A stretch of 64,000 nt of DNA from Bacillus sp. V2I10 (GCF_030817055.1 NZ_JAUSYV010000001.1:4302001-4366000); one strand, 5' to 3'. Positions 7,600-17,737 are shown, counted from the stretch's first letter. Numbers and translations: made by a program. Notes: generated by a model not told the origin, from the sequence alone.

Positions 7600-8193
7600 G
7601 GTTTACGCTATAATATCCTTCTATTTATTCTTTATTTATTCATATAAAAACATTATTTACTGAATTATAAATTCACTCAATAATACTTAAAAATATCAAT
7701 TTCGGCACCTAGTAGGCACCCTTTGATAACTTAGGGTGCTTTTTCTATATTATATAGCTCCTCCAACTTCTTTTAGTACATTTAGTAATAATGACATTAT
7801 AATAAAAATCCTTGTTGACCCTTTACCGGTAACCCCTGTCTATCTTACAGTTTCATAGCTTCGCTTGTTATACGGGATCTTTGTCCCAACCAGCCTCAAA
7901 CATGTTTCTGCAAGTAGGGGGTGGACAGTATAACGGACGGGATCTAGTCCCAAGGGCAGGATTGTGGAAGAGTGAGTATTTGTTTCTTTGCAACAATCGG
8001 GCCATTTTACTGCTAGATCAGGGACTGTTTAATTCAGGAATGGAGCATTGTATAAAGAAGATTTGATTTATTATACGGTTGTAAAAATTACCTTTTTAAA
8101 AAGAGATTTCGAATAAATAAATGGAGGATAAAACTTATTGAAATAGGAAATTTTAAAGGTATCAAATTTATCCTTTGAAAGGATGGAATCTTT
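7600..8193. other. Intergenic stretch with degenerate, GC-richer patch
   Basis: Apart from a terminator (7714-7745) no gene is convincing. Around 7868-7956 two related blocks occur, TATACGGGATCTTTGTCCCA and ATAACGGACGGGATCTAGTC, in a patch that is less AT-rich than its surroundings. This suggests the remains of an insertion sequence end. The 61-codon frame at 7881 has no ribosome binding site. Confidence 0.4.
7714..7745 (+). terminator. Rho-independent terminator
   Basis: GGCACCCT pairs with AGGGTGCT, followed by TTTTTCT. Confidence 0.75.
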
Positions 8194-8670
8194 ATGGAGA
8201 AAAAATTATTAAATCTACTTAATGTACTGTGTATATTTTCCTTACCATTTTTATTTAGAGGCTCAAAGATGAGGGAAAATTTACTTGTTTTTTTCACAAA
8301 AGGAGTTCTTGCAACTCTTATTGATGCTTATGTTGTTGGAACCCAAAGAATTTCTTATCCAGTTCGCCCTTTTCCAAAAATCTTTAAAACAAATATTATT
8401 TATGATGTATTATTCTTTCCGATTTTAAGTGTCATCTGGGTTAGAATATCGTATAACGATAATATAGGTAAGATACTTTTAAAGAGCTTAATATTTAGTG
8501 TTCCATTTAGTTTAGGTCAATGGTATTTAGAGGGAAATTCCAGATTATTCAAATGGAAAAAATGGTCACCACTACATACTTTTGGGAGTTGTAGTTTTAC
8601 CTTGCTTACAATTAGAGGTTTAGTCGGTTTATTAAAGAAATTAGATAAATTAAACCAAAAACAAATATAA
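8194..8670 (+). CDS. CBO0543-family-like membrane protein
   Basis: 158 residues with about four membrane segments. The layout (hydrophobic N-terminus, internal TLIDAYVVG, FSLGQWYLEG and a late WSPLHTFGS) resembles the CBO0543 family common in spore-forming Firmicutes, whose function is unknown. An AAAGGATGG site precedes the ATG. A second membrane gene follows after 22 bp, and the two likely form an operon. Confidence 0.6.
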   Translation: MEKKLLNLLNVLCIFSLPFLFRGSKMRENLLVFFTKGVLATLIDAYVVGTQRISYPVRPFPKIFKTNIIYDVLFFPILSVIWVRISYNDNIGKILLKSLIFSVPFSLGQWYLEGNSRLFKWKKWSPLHTFGSCSFTLLTIRGLVGLLKKLDKLNQKQI

Positions 8671-8692
8671 CCGATAATTAAAGGTTGATATT

Positions 8693-9163
8693 ATGGTTAA
8701 AATAACAGTTAAGTTAGAAGCCATCCTATGGAGCATTGCTTTACCTGGTTTTGGGCAAATTTTAAATGGGCACCTGTTAAAAGGAATAATCTTTATTATT
8801 TTAGAGTTCACTATTAATGTAATGAGCTCATTTAATCAAGCCATTATGTATAGCTTCTTAGGGAAAATAACAGAGGCTTATGGAACGGTGAATTATCAAT
8901 GGCTAATGTTTTATCCTTGTGTATATATGTATGCAATGTATGATGCTTATAAATTTGCAGAAGGGGAAAATCCTCGATTCTCGTTTCTTCCATTTGCTTT
9001 TGGAGCTTATTTTGTCACAGTAGGTCTTATGTACTCACCAAATATAATTTTCGGTATATTATTTGGTCCGATTTGGCTTCCAATGCTTTATTTAATTCCA
9101 GGGTTAGGAATTGGATTTATTATTCGTTTTCTTTTAATAAAATTTACATCTAGACCCCATTAG
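8693..9163 (+). CDS. Multi-span membrane protein, 156 aa
   Basis: Starts MVKITVKLEAILWSIALPGFGQ followed by NGHLLKG, the opening common to TM2/DUF5683-like Bacillus membrane proteins. Four or five membrane segments follow, with YAMYDAYKFA in the middle. The gene lies 22 bp after the CBO0543-like gene, and both end before the terminator at 9353. The function is unknown. Confidence 0.6.
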   Translation: MVKITVKLEAILWSIALPGFGQILNGHLLKGIIFIILEFTINVMSSFNQAIMYSFLGKITEAYGTVNYQWLMFYPCVYMYAMYDAYKFAEGENPRFSFLPFAFGAYFVTVGLMYSPNIIFGILFGPIWLPMLYLIPGLGIGFIIRFLLIKFTSRPH

Positions 9164-9556
9164 TACGTGAACTTCCTAAAAGGATATTAAGAACATGATA
9201 ATTTTTGTGTCTATTATTCAATCAGGAAAATTTCAAATGAAATATTAACTCACAAAAACAGAATGGATTTCAGAGGGCTAAAAATATTCATTTTACACAA
9301 ACATAATCATGCCTTGGTAGTAGTAAAGCTATCTTTATTAGTGAACTTTTGTAAATAAAAATAACTACTTTTTGTTAAAGAAAAAGTGGTTATTTTTATT
9401 TAGAAATTAATAATTCAATAAATTGATAAAGCATTATTATCACTTTTACAATAATACAATTAATATTTTCGAGACTTTTTATTTTTAAAAATTTCGCATA
9501 ATAAATCCCTCCACAGTAAAAAATGAAGGTAGTCTTATTAGAAGTGGGGATTTTTT
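9164..9556. other. Intergenic region before the germination operon
   Basis: Contains the terminator at 9353-9401 and then an AT-rich leader to the germination operon. CATAATA at 9497 resembles a sigma-G -10 element, but I do not see a matching -35, so I do not call a promoter. Confidence 0.4.
9353..9401. terminator. Bidirectional terminator
   Basis: AAATAAAAATAACTACTTTTT pairs with its near-complement after an 8-nt loop. Confidence 0.75.
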
Positions 9557-10999
9557 ATGTTAAGGGTTAACAAAGCTAGTCTCACTGTTGAAGAAATCAC
9601 GGAACGTCTAGGAAAATCACCTGATTTTATATGTAAAAAAATAGAAGTCACTAAGGGATTCAGCCTTTACTGCATTTATCTTGCATCGATCGTAACGACG
9701 AATCAGGTCGATGAAATGCTATTGAAGCCCATTTCTGAAGGCGATCAGAACATAAAAGCGTCAATACATACTCCTATTAACTGGTTGAAAAAAATAATCC
9801 CTCTTATTCAATGGAAAGAATTATCCGGATCCAACGAAGGTATTTCCGATCTTCTTGAAGGTCATTGTCTTCTTATTCCGGCCTGTGGAAATACTTATCT
9901 AAGTTATGATGTCTCAAATGAACAATTTCGAAGTATTTCGGAACCAACAGCAGAAGCTTCCGTTCGTGGTCCAAGAGAGGGTTTCGTTGAAGAGGCAGCA
10001 AGAAATGTCGCTCTGATCCGAAAGAGATTAAAAAACGAACACCTAATATTTGAGCCATTTACGATAGGATCAGCAACAAGGACGAAAGTGTACCTAACTT
10101 ATCTCAACAATGTGGCCTCAGCGATAATTTTAGATGAGTTCCGTCGTCGCCTTCATTCCATTCAAACTGATAGTATTTTGGAGAGCGCTTATATTGAAGA
10201 ATGGATCCAAGATAAGACATTTTCACCCTTTCCTCAATTAGTAAGTACAGAAAGACCAGATTCTATTGCAGCAAAATTACTCGAGGGACAAGTTGCGCTT
10301 ATTACGGACGGTACACCTATGGTTTTATACGGGCCCATAACCTTTTTTCAAATGTTTTCATCCCCAGAGGACTATTACCAGCGAGCAGATATTGCCACAA
10401 TCACGCGTTGGCTGCGCATGCTTGCTTTTTTGTTTTCCATATTCGTACCATCTCTTTATATCGCAGTGGTAAGCTATCACCAAGAATTACTGCCAACCTC
10501 ACTATTGATCAGCTTGGCAGCCCAACGTGAGGAAGTGCCGTTCCCCGCGGTTATTGAAGCGATTATCATGATGGTAACATTCGAGATTTTACGTGAAGCC
10601 GGGCTTCGTATGCCACGTATTGCCGGCCAATCCATCTCTATCGTCGGCGCACTCGTTTTAGGACAGGCAGCGGTGGAAGCCGGACTCATTTCGGCAGCGA
10701 TGGTTATTGTTGTTTCTTTTACGGCTATCTCTAATTTCGTCTCTCCTAACTACAGTTTCAATATTGCTCAAAGAATTGTTCAATTTTCTTTTATGCTATT
10801 AGCTGGGTTCCTGGGTTTCTTTGGAATCATGGTTGGCTTATATTTTCTTTTAATTCATTTAGTATCGATACGATCTTTTGGAGTCAAGTATATGACCCCA
10901 CTGGCACCATTGGCTCTTTCCGATTGGAAGGATACTTTTGTCCGGTTCCCCCGATTTTTATTGAAACGCATTCCTCGTGCGTTTTATGAAAAAAAATGA
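9557..10999 (+). CDS. Spore germination receptor A subunit (GerA family)
   Basis: 480 residues, normal for GerAA/GerKA-type subunits of the inner-membrane nutrient receptor. The N-terminal half is hydrophilic and has the family signature RGPREGFVE and ERPDSIAAKLLEGQVALITDG. The C-terminal half has about five membrane segments, including REAGLRMPRIAGQSISIVGA and FVSPNYS. It starts 16 bp after a GAAGTGGGG site and begins a four-gene operon A-C-B-D. Presence on an island suggests a horizontally acquired receptor with its own germinant specificity, which cannot be read from sequence. Confidence 0.95.
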   Translation: MLRVNKASLTVEEITERLGKSPDFICKKIEVTKGFSLYCIYLASIVTTNQVDEMLLKPISEGDQNIKASIHTPINWLKKIIPLIQWKELSGSNEGISDLLEGHCLLIPACGNTYLSYDVSNEQFRSISEPTAEASVRGPREGFVEEAARNVALIRKRLKNEHLIFEPFTIGSATRTKVYLTYLNNVASAIILDEFRRRLHSIQTDSILESAYIEEWIQDKTFSPFPQLVSTERPDSIAAKLLEGQVALITDGTPMVLYGPITFFQMFSSPEDYYQRADIATITRWLRMLAFLFSIFVPSLYIAVVSYHQELLPTSLLISLAAQREEVPFPAVIEAIIMMVTFEILREAGLRMPRIAGQSISIVGALVLGQAAVEAGLISAAMVIVVSFTAISNFVSPNYSFNIAQRIVQFSFMLLAGFLGFFGIMVGLYFLLIHLVSIRSFGVKYMTPLAPLALSDWKDTFVRFPRFLLKRIPRAFYEKK

Positions 11000-11013
11000 A
11001 AGGAGGGTGAAGA

Positions 11014-12150
11014 ATGAGAAGATCCTATCTTACATTATTAATTCTCTTGTTCTGTTCTGGCTGCTGGGATATGAAGGAAATCAATCAATTAGCGATTGTC
11101 AACATAGCTGGAGCCGACAAAGACCCGAGTACGGGAATGATTACGGCTTATTACCAAATTATTAACCCCTCAGGCCTTTCAACCAAATCAGGTGGCGCAA
11201 GTGGTGGCGCCGTTTATACATATGAATTAAAGGAATATAGTTCCGGGAGATTTGCGGAACAAACAATCACGGTAATGCCAAGGTTGTTTTACACCCCTCA
11301 TGTACAGTTATATATCGTATCTGAACGGTATGCTCAACAAGGTTTATTAGATTTAATTAACTTTCTGGAACGTGATCCTGAACGTCGGACGAATGTGAAT
11401 ATTGTAGTGACAGATTCCCCGCTATCCACAGTCATGAACAGTTATACCTTTCTGGAAAGAGTGCCAGGCCGGTTTGTTAAATCAATGTTTGACCTTCATG
11501 CACGCAGTTTTCGTAACGGTATTATGCCTACACGTTTTAGAGATTTGGCAAAAGGGATTAATTATCATCAACCGACAATCATTCCGATTCTACACTATAA
11601 AAGCGAACAGCCTGCTTCTAAAACAGATAGATTGGAAAACATCAACGCAAGTACACAGGCTATGAGTTTTGAGGATGGAGCGGTTTTCCTTAATGCCCGC
11701 ATGGTTGGCCGAATTGATTTGGATACAAAAAAGTATTTTTATATCTTGAATGACAAGCTTAAGAAATTTGTAGAATCGATTGAAGTGAATGGAGAGAAAG
11801 TCGATGTAGAGGTGCAGGGTGTGAAAATGAATAGGGAATTCGACCGTTCTTCCTCTCGTCTAACTATACAGTTTCGTGCTGAACTGCGGATTGTTAACAG
11901 TAAACAACCTAAACCAATGACCGCAGACAATCTTCATGAAGTAGAATCGGCATTTAATCGAACGCTGGAAGAGAAAGCAATGTCCCTTGATCAGTTGGGT
12001 AAAGATAAAGACTGGGATCTGTTAGGCATTCAGGATGAAGGCGTTAATATTAAAAATTGGAAAGAGTTTCCTGTTAAGTTTGTGGTGAACTCCAAGGTAA
12101 CAACCATAGGAAATACAGGATCCCCATACAAAGTAGAAAAGAGTGAATAA
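11014..12150 (+). CDS. Spore germination receptor C subunit (Ger(x)C lipoprotein)
   Basis: 378 residues with a lipoprotein signal ending LLFCSGC (Cys17) directly followed by WDMKEINQLAIV, the typical Ger(x)C start. It is anchored on the outside of the inner spore membrane in the receptor complex. The C-terminal domain is present (VESAFNRTLEEKAMSLDQLGKDKDWDLLG pattern). An AAGGAGGGTG site precedes the ATG, and it overlaps the B subunit gene by 8 bp. Confidence 0.95.
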   Translation: MRRSYLTLLILLFCSGCWDMKEINQLAIVNIAGADKDPSTGMITAYYQIINPSGLSTKSGGASGGAVYTYELKEYSSGRFAEQTITVMPRLFYTPHVQLYIVSERYAQQGLLDLINFLERDPERRTNVNIVVTDSPLSTVMNSYTFLERVPGRFVKSMFDLHARSFRNGIMPTRFRDLAKGINYHQPTIIPILHYKSEQPASKTDRLENINASTQAMSFEDGAVFLNARMVGRIDLDTKKYFYILNDKLKKFVESIEVNGEKVDVEVQGVKMNREFDRSSSRLTIQFRAELRIVNSKQPKPMTADNLHEVESAFNRTLEEKAMSLDQLGKDKDWDLLGIQDEGVNIKNWKEFPVKFVVNSKVTTIGNTGSPYKVEKSE

Positions 12151-13258
12151 GAAAATGGAAAATGCTCGATTAAGTGGATGGCAGATGATCACTTTAACTT
12201 TTACTTTTGTCTGTGCTACAACGTTCCTTATGTTACCAGGAAAACTTATGGAAGATGCAAAGCAGTACAGCTGGATTGTTTGTGTTTGGTCGTTTTTGTA
12301 CGGGTTGGTTTTGGCGGGTTTTTGGTTATACTTATCCAAACTTTACCCTGGAAAAAGCCTCGTTCAGATTGCGATACAAGTCCTTGGTAAATGGGCTGGT
12401 GGATTGATCGCCATTCTTTACATCCTCTATTTCATCCAAATTGCATCTTGGGTAACACGTAACTTAAGTGATTTTATGCATAATAATCTTATGCCACGAA
12501 CTCCCCTTTCTATTTTCAATGTAGTGATGTTGCTCGTTTGTGCATATGCCGTCGTAAAAGGAATTGAGTCGATCGCAATGGTTAGTGAGCTTGTTACGCC
12601 GTATATTATTGTGGCTTTCTGGATTCCCTTCACGGTAATGCTAAAGGATTGGGACTTGCGGACTTTCCATGTCCCTTTTGACTTTCACCTTTGGACTACG
12701 GTCCTCCATACAAAATATGCACTTGCGTTTCCTTTTATGGAAACCATCATGTTCATGATGCTCTTCCCTTTTGTTAAGAGCAGATTGAAAACGGCATTTT
12801 TTTTAGGAATTAGCTCCGCTGGTGTTGTCCTTTCTATCTGTGTATACATGACGATTGGCATTTTAGGAGTCGATCGAGGCTCACATCTTATATACCCAGT
12901 TTACACCATTTTTCGTGAAATGCAGTTTTCGGGGTTTTTGGAACATTTAGAAGCGATTCTTTCGATTAATATCCTTCTTTTATTATGTCTAAAATTAAGC
13001 TTATTGTTTTATTGTGCAGTCCTCGGCCTTTGCCAGCTATTCAAAATTGAAAGACGTGACATAGTAGCCTTTCCGCTAGTATGGATCATCTCCGCTTACT
13101 CTCTTTTATTTGCCAACGTGATAGAGAACATCGAATGGATTGAAAATTATTTATTTAGCTACTATATGTTGTTCGCCCTCATTGTTCCGACCATTCTGAT
13201 TATTGGTTCTTGGTTACAGACGCTATATAAAATACAGAGGAGAGACAAACCAGCATGA
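12143..13258 (+). CDS. Spore germination receptor B subunit (GerB family, APC fold)
   Basis: 371 residues with about ten membrane segments and the family opening LSGWQMITLTFTFVCATTFL. GerB subunits resemble amino-acid permeases and are thought to bind the germinant. The GTG at 12143 overlaps the C gene; the ATG at 12155 is an equally possible start. It ends with an ATGA overlap onto the small D gene. Confidence 0.93.
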   Translation: MNKKMENARLSGWQMITLTFTFVCATTFLMLPGKLMEDAKQYSWIVCVWSFLYGLVLAGFWLYLSKLYPGKSLVQIAIQVLGKWAGGLIAILYILYFIQIASWVTRNLSDFMHNNLMPRTPLSIFNVVMLLVCAYAVVKGIESIAMVSELVTPYIIVAFWIPFTVMLKDWDLRTFHVPFDFHLWTTVLHTKYALAFPFMETIMFMMLFPFVKSRLKTAFFLGISSAGVVLSICVYMTIGILGVDRGSHLIYPVYTIFREMQFSGFLEHLEAILSINILLLLCLKLSLLFYCAVLGLCQLFKIERRDIVAFPLVWIISAYSLLFANVIENIEWIENYLFSYYMLFALIVPTILIIGSWLQTLYKIQRRDKPA

Positions 13259-13458
13259 TCGCAATGTTAGGCTTATATATACTGTTTCTCAGCGGTGGTT
13301 TGATGATATTAAACCGAGTACGAAAGTTGAATAAAAAGGAATGGTTTATTTTTATCGGGGTGACAACAGTGGGGGGAATTCTCTGGGGGAGCATCATCGT
13401 ACATCATCCACTTGATTTAAATAAGTTCATCGCATTGATTATTAATAAATTTAGATAG
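13255..13458 (+). CDS. Germination receptor D subunit (small two-span protein)
   Basis: 67 residues with two membrane segments (about 2-18 and 30-46) separated by a basic loop NRVRKLNKKEW. Its place at the end of the operon, its ATGA overlap with the B gene and its size match the small D subunits known from several Bacillus receptor operons, where they modulate germination. Confidence 0.75.
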   Translation: MIAMLGLYILFLSGGLMILNRVRKLNKKEWFIFIGVTTVGGILWGSIIVHHPLDLNKFIALIINKFR

Positions 13459-14302
13459 TTACAAATTTGTTTCACACTCATATTGGTATCAGCAGTTCCA
13501 GATTAAATAAATATATTCATGATCTATTTTCTGCTTTACCTGCTAGACTGGTTTGTGGATTTTTTGATTCTTTTGCACATTGCACCAGCTAAGATTAGCA
13601 ATGTGCATAGCAACTTAAACTTCCCTTCCTATTTAGAAAGGGATGTCGGCATCTAAGGTTAACTTTGGCCATCCGTACTTTGTAGAGTTGAAAGTTTCTG
13701 AGGAGGAGATAATCTCTTCTCTCACAACACACCAGTCCTTGTCTTGCTCCACTCTTACAAGATAATTGCGGGTTCCTTTGAATAGGGTCATTTTCTTGGC
13801 CATGCTGGATCTCTTCTCCATCCTATCTCACCCAATTTTGCTATTCATTTCACTCATTCCCTAAAAGAACAAGCTATTTTTCATAGTCCATTCTTTTCAT
13901 CTGCCGTTGATTTAAAATAAAGTTTGATAATTTATAAAAATGATTGATAATTTAAAACATAGTTTGATAAAACCCTGTATTAATATAGGTTTTTTCTTTT
14001 AACCCTTAAACCACAGCTGGTATTGTTCAATTAATATCTGGTTTCCTCCATAGCTTCTCTAATATATTTCCCATACCTTTACTTGGTTCAGATAATGCTC
14101 AAGCATTTACTTGCCAAGTTATGTAAGAAGAGGTTTCATGAGTACACTATACCGCTTTTTAACTACAAGCACTTTTCTCAGTAGTTAGATTTATTTGTTT
14201 ATTTAGCTCAAAAAATGACCTCAGTCTCTACAACGACTCAGGCCTTAATAAAGTAAATAAACACTACTTTTATAGATACAGTACAGTTTAATTTTACGTT
14301 TG
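13459..14302. other. Region between germination operon and AraC gene
   Basis: Holds a 10-bp stem hairpin TGCACATTGC...GCAATGTGCA (13574-13607) without a clear T run, and one doubtful small ORF (13633-13821). Tandem AT-rich copies of GTTTGATAATTTA-like sequence lie near 13920-13970. The rest shows nothing I can support. Confidence 0.4.
13633..13821 (-). CDS. Possible small protein, 62 aa
   Basis: Contains MAKKMTLFKGTRNYLVRVEQ and ends KLTLDADIPF. Either the ATG at 13821 (after GGTGAGATAGG) or the internal ATG at 13803 (after GGAGAAGAG) could be the start. Composition looks protein-like, but there is no recognised family and no neighbour on the strand. Confidence 0.35.
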   Translation of the reverse strand: MEKRSSMAKKMTLFKGTRNYLVRVEQDKDWCVVREEIISSSETFNSTKYGWPKLTLDADIPF

Positions 14303-15181
14303 CTAATGACGCCCTCTTACCATGGATGGAGGTATGCCAAATCTTTTTTTAAAGACCTTTGAGAAATGAGCCACATTTTCAAATCCTGTTGAGTAGCAAA
14401 CATCTGTAACGGACAATGCCGAATTTGCAAGTAATTCCTTTGCACGATCTAATCTGCAATTTCGAATCCATTGAAGGGGCGAAGTGTTGTAGATCGATTG
14501 AAAATCACGTTTAAAGGATGACAAACTCCGCCCTGACAAATAGGCAAGATCGTTTAAAGATACTGGATTGAACATATTTTCTTCAATGATCTCAGTAATA
14601 TGCCTTTTTTCTTTGCGTTTTATTTGCAAAAACTGAAACAATAACTTGTCATCTACGTCTGCGAGATCAAACAACAACTCTAACAATTTAATTTTAATTA
14701 AACCAGGATTAATTCGGTCTGGTTCTTTAATCATCAGTTTTAACGATTCTATAAAGTGAATGAGCCTTTCATTAACTGACAAGACCGATATTGGGACCAT
14801 GACCGAGGGATAAGCAGGCATTACATTCGCCATTTTGATAAAATCGTTTAGTATTTCATCTTTCAAGAAAAACATCATGTAATCAAGACGGTTTTCCGAT
14901 CCGTCCTCGCCAGATTTCTCATATTCAATGACAATAGATTTTTGCAATAAAACCATTTCATCTTTGCGGACAGTATGTACTTGGTTCCCAAAACGAACGG
15001 TGTATGTACCATTGAGCACGAATAATAGCAGGTGGTCTTCTAGAAATAAAGTGCCTGCTTTACTTTCCATATAAACGCAGGACTCAAAGACCGTTAACCC
15101 ATTCAACTTTAACGCTATTTGATGAACATCATTGGTTAAACCCTGTGGTACTTTCATTATCTTTTCGGAACGTACAATCAT
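14303..15181 (-). CDS. AraC-family transcriptional regulator
   Basis: 292 residues. The N-terminal half looks like a cupin-type ligand domain (FLEDHLLLFVLNGTYTVRFG and VRKDEMVLLQ). The C-terminal 100 residues contain both AraC helix-turn-helix motifs: LNDLAYLSGRSLSSFKRDFQ and VTDVCYSTGFENVAHFSKVFKKRFG. A GAGGAGGGG site precedes the ATG. It is divergent from the oxidoreductase pair at 15548-16990 and probably controls it. Confidence 0.93.
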   Translation of the reverse strand: MIVRSEKIMKVPQGLTNDVHQIALKLNGLTVFESCVYMESKAGTLFLEDHLLLFVLNGTYTVRFGNQVHTVRKDEMVLLQKSIVIEYEKSGEDGSENRLDYMMFFLKDEILNDFIKMANVMPAYPSVMVPISVLSVNERLIHFIESLKLMIKEPDRINPGLIKIKLLELLFDLADVDDKLLFQFLQIKRKEKRHITEIIEENMFNPVSLNDLAYLSGRSLSSFKRDFQSIYNTSPLQWIRNCRLDRAKELLANSALSVTDVCYSTGFENVAHFSKVFKKRFGIPPSMVRGRH

Positions 15182-15547
15182 GTATACCCCTCCTCGCTAT
15201 TCCATAACATAATATTAAGCCAGTCCGTACAACTTTGCTAGTGCGATTCAAAATAACTACCTTAAGAGCAGCAAGCTGGCATGGGCCATCAAACGGCGCC
15301 TACTACTATTTTAAGGGGTGAAATGTTGAGTTAAAAATTATGGTCAATCACCCAACCGATCGCCTTGTTCTTATCAAGGTACTCTAAGAAACCTTTTTGT
15401 TTCCCCAGGTTACAATTCAGCAGGTAGCTGGACATCGAACTTGAGCTAAATAGACAAATGGTTTGAACTGCATAGATAAGCACCCTCGCTTAAAGTACGA
15501 TAAAGTTTACTTGTAAGCAGGCATAAGATCAAACGAAGGGAGGAAAA
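15182..15547. other. Divergent control region between AraC gene and oxidoreductases
   Basis: 366 bp without a gene. It must contain the promoters of both divergent units and the AraC binding sites, but I cannot single out elements with confidence. Confidence 0.5.
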
Positions 15548-16099
15548 ATGATGAAGACATTGGTTATTGTTGCTCATCCTAACTTAGACACATCTCGCGT
15601 GAATAAGACTTGGTTGGAGGAAGTTAAGAAGTATCCGGATACGATCACTGTTCATGATCTATATGCTTCCTATCCGGATTGGCGGATTGATGTTCAAAGA
15701 GAACAAGAACTTGCCATGCAGCATGATCGGATCATTTTTCAATTTCCGTTCTATTGGTATAGTTCACCTCCGCTTCTCAAGAAGTGGCTGGATGATGTAC
15801 TGACTTATGGCTGGGGCTACACGTCAAAAGGAGGGAAACTGCGGGGGAAGGAGCTGGGTCTGGCTATTTCTATCGGTGGTTCAGAAATGGATTATCAGCC
15901 TGGAGGAGGCGATCTCTATACGATTCATGAACTCCTTAGCCCTTTCCATGCTACGAGCAATCTAATCGAAACCGATTTGTTGATGCCTTTTACCATCTTT
16001 GATACGGATGATAAAAGCGAGGGAGAATTAGTTGAGAGCTCTCGGCAATATGCAGAATATCTGCTTGCTGATAAGATTCCTAGGTTTCCAAGTAGATAA
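15548..16099 (+). CDS. NAD(P)H-dependent quinone oxidoreductase (flavodoxin-2 family)
   Basis: 183 residues, the usual length of the YwrO/KefF/MdaB group. Motifs include VIVAHPNLDTSRVNKTW at the FMN phosphate site, FQFPFYWYSSPPLLKKWLDDVL and GYTSKGGKLRGKELGLAISIGG. Such enzymes are cytosolic flavoproteins that make two-electron reductions of quinones or electrophiles. AGGGAGG precedes tandem ATG codons (15548/15551). It is first in a two-gene unit divergent from the AraC regulator. Confidence 0.9.
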   Translation: MMKTLVIVAHPNLDTSRVNKTWLEEVKKYPDTITVHDLYASYPDWRIDVQREQELAMQHDRIIFQFPFYWYSSPPLLKKWLDDVLTYGWGYTSKGGKLRGKELGLAISIGGSEMDYQPGGGDLYTIHELLSPFHATSNLIETDLLMPFTIFDTDDKSEGELVESSRQYAEYLLADKIPRFPSR

Positions 16100-16135
16100 C
16101 ATACAACAAAAATAACAAAAAGGATGGGTTTCTAG

Positions 16136-16990
16136 ATGACAAAGCAAAAAGTTTGGTTTATTACTGGTGCAGCAAGGGGCATTGGTTTGGAAATACTGAA
16201 GGCTGTGTTGGAAACCGGAGATAACGTTGTTGCGACAGTCCGTAGATCGGCGGAGTCTTTAGCTGATAAATTAGGAAATCCGGAGAATCTTCAAGTTGTT
16301 CTTCTGGATATTACCGATGAACAACAGGCAATTGCAGCTGCGAATCAAGCCGTACAGAAATTCGGCCAAATTGATGTTCTTGTCAATAATGCAGGATACG
16401 GGCTGCTGAGTGCCGTTGAAGAAGCTACTGCTGATGAGGTTAGGAAAAATTTCGAAACCAATGTCTTTGGTTTGTTGAATGTGACCCGGGCAGTCCTGCC
16501 TCATATGCGTAAAAAACGTTCCGGACATATCATCAATATCTCGTCCGTTGGAGGATTGAGCGGTTATATCGGCTGGGGCGTATACGGTTCAACCAAGTTC
16601 GCTGTTGAAGGATTAACAGAGGCACTTGCATTGGAATTGGCTCCGCTTGGAATTCATGCGACCGTAGTAGCCCCGGGCTTCTTCCGTACGGAATTTCTGG
16701 ATGCTGCGTCACTAACGCGCTCAGGTCACATCATTCCGGATTATGACCAAACGGTAGGAGAGATGAGAAAATTCGCTACTCAGGCAAATAAGAAACAACC
16801 GGGCGATCCTGTCAAGTTGGCCAAGGCAATCGTGAAGGCTGCCAACGCGGAGAAGCCGCCGGTTCACTTGCCGCTTGGCAAGGATTCGCTGCAAAGATAC
16901 CGGGAAAAGACGGCTAATTTTGAAAAGGATATTGAAGCTTGGTATGACGTGATTACAGGTACAGATCATGATGATGTAAATGTTCAATAA
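16136..16990 (+). CDS. Short-chain dehydrogenase/reductase (SDR)
   Basis: 284 residues of the classical SDR fold: TGAARGIG for the cofactor, NNAGYG, a catalytic Ser in INISSVGG and YGSTK (Tyr-x3-Lys). The arginine right after the glycine motif and VRR at the end of strand 2 suggest NADP preference. It lies 36 bp after the quinone reductase gene with an AAAGGATG site. The substrate is unknown; the pairing suggests detoxification of reactive carbonyls or quinones. Confidence 0.9.
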   Translation: MTKQKVWFITGAARGIGLEILKAVLETGDNVVATVRRSAESLADKLGNPENLQVVLLDITDEQQAIAAANQAVQKFGQIDVLVNNAGYGLLSAVEEATADEVRKNFETNVFGLLNVTRAVLPHMRKKRSGHIINISSVGGLSGYIGWGVYGSTKFAVEGLTEALALELAPLGIHATVVAPGFFRTEFLDAASLTRSGHIIPDYDQTVGEMRKFATQANKKQPGDPVKLAKAIVKAANAEKPPVHLPLGKDSLQRYREKTANFEKDIEAWYDVITGTDHDDVNVQ

Positions 16991-17737
16991 AAATGGCTGA
17001 AATGAAATCTTATTAAGACTTGATGGGCTCATCTTTGGATAATTAAGCCCAACTCTGACGGAGATACAAGTAATATATCAGAATAAAGCCTCCCATTTCA
17101 TGTAATGCTTAAGTTAACAGAACAAAATGGGAGGTTATCTAAAGTTTGACTGGTAAAAAATACAATTTTTTCACAGTTATTCGTATACACCCATTTCACT
17201 GATATATTTTTTGGTGTAATTTCTTATTTCGAGTCTTCGCCTTTTTAACTTCGGACTTCTACTTCTTCGTCGTGACTCATCCACCAATTTCTGTAAGTGA
17301 TTGGTGAGTGGGCTATAAGTCTTTTTTCTCAAAGGGTCCGTTTTATCCTTTTCAGTAATGTTTACCCAACAATTAAGTGATTACAGGAAGGTAAACTACT
17401 TAGGGATTAATAAAAAATATTTCATCATCATTTGTTAGCTAACGGATGCTTGCCTTAAAAATCCAGCTACCAATCTTGGTGGCCTAAAAAAGCAGTTTAG
17501 TGCAATGACGTTCCTTTTTTGATAGTTTGTGAATAATTGTACTTAAAGTAACGGGTGCTTGAGTTTAAGATCGGTGGCTGCTTCGGCCGTGTCTATTGCT
17601 GTAACTAACATCTGCAATTGCGAAAACGTCATCATAAGTAATATCTTATACCCTCTATTATAATATTTCATCTTATTTATATTTATAAATATAGTACCAT
17701 GTATAAGGTAATCAGACTAGGGAGGCGTTATATTAGT
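16991..17737. other. Intergenic region with terminator and repeat fragment
   Basis: Contains the terminator at 17089-17134 and, at 17546-17560, the block AAGTAACGGGTGCTT that matches one end of the dispersed repeat seen at 1776 and 3272. No gene is supported. Confidence 0.5.
17089..17134. terminator. Terminator after the oxidoreductase pair
   Basis: CCTCCCATTT pairs perfectly with AAATGGGAGG; the following T run is weak. Confidence 0.55.

Noticed and set aside
7881..8066. 61-codon plus-strand frame
   Set aside because: No ribosome binding site; lies over degenerate sequence that looks like insertion-sequence debris.
9497..9503. Sigma-G promoter for the germination operon
   Set aside because: CATAATA fits a -10 element, but no acceptable -35 is present at 17-18 bp.
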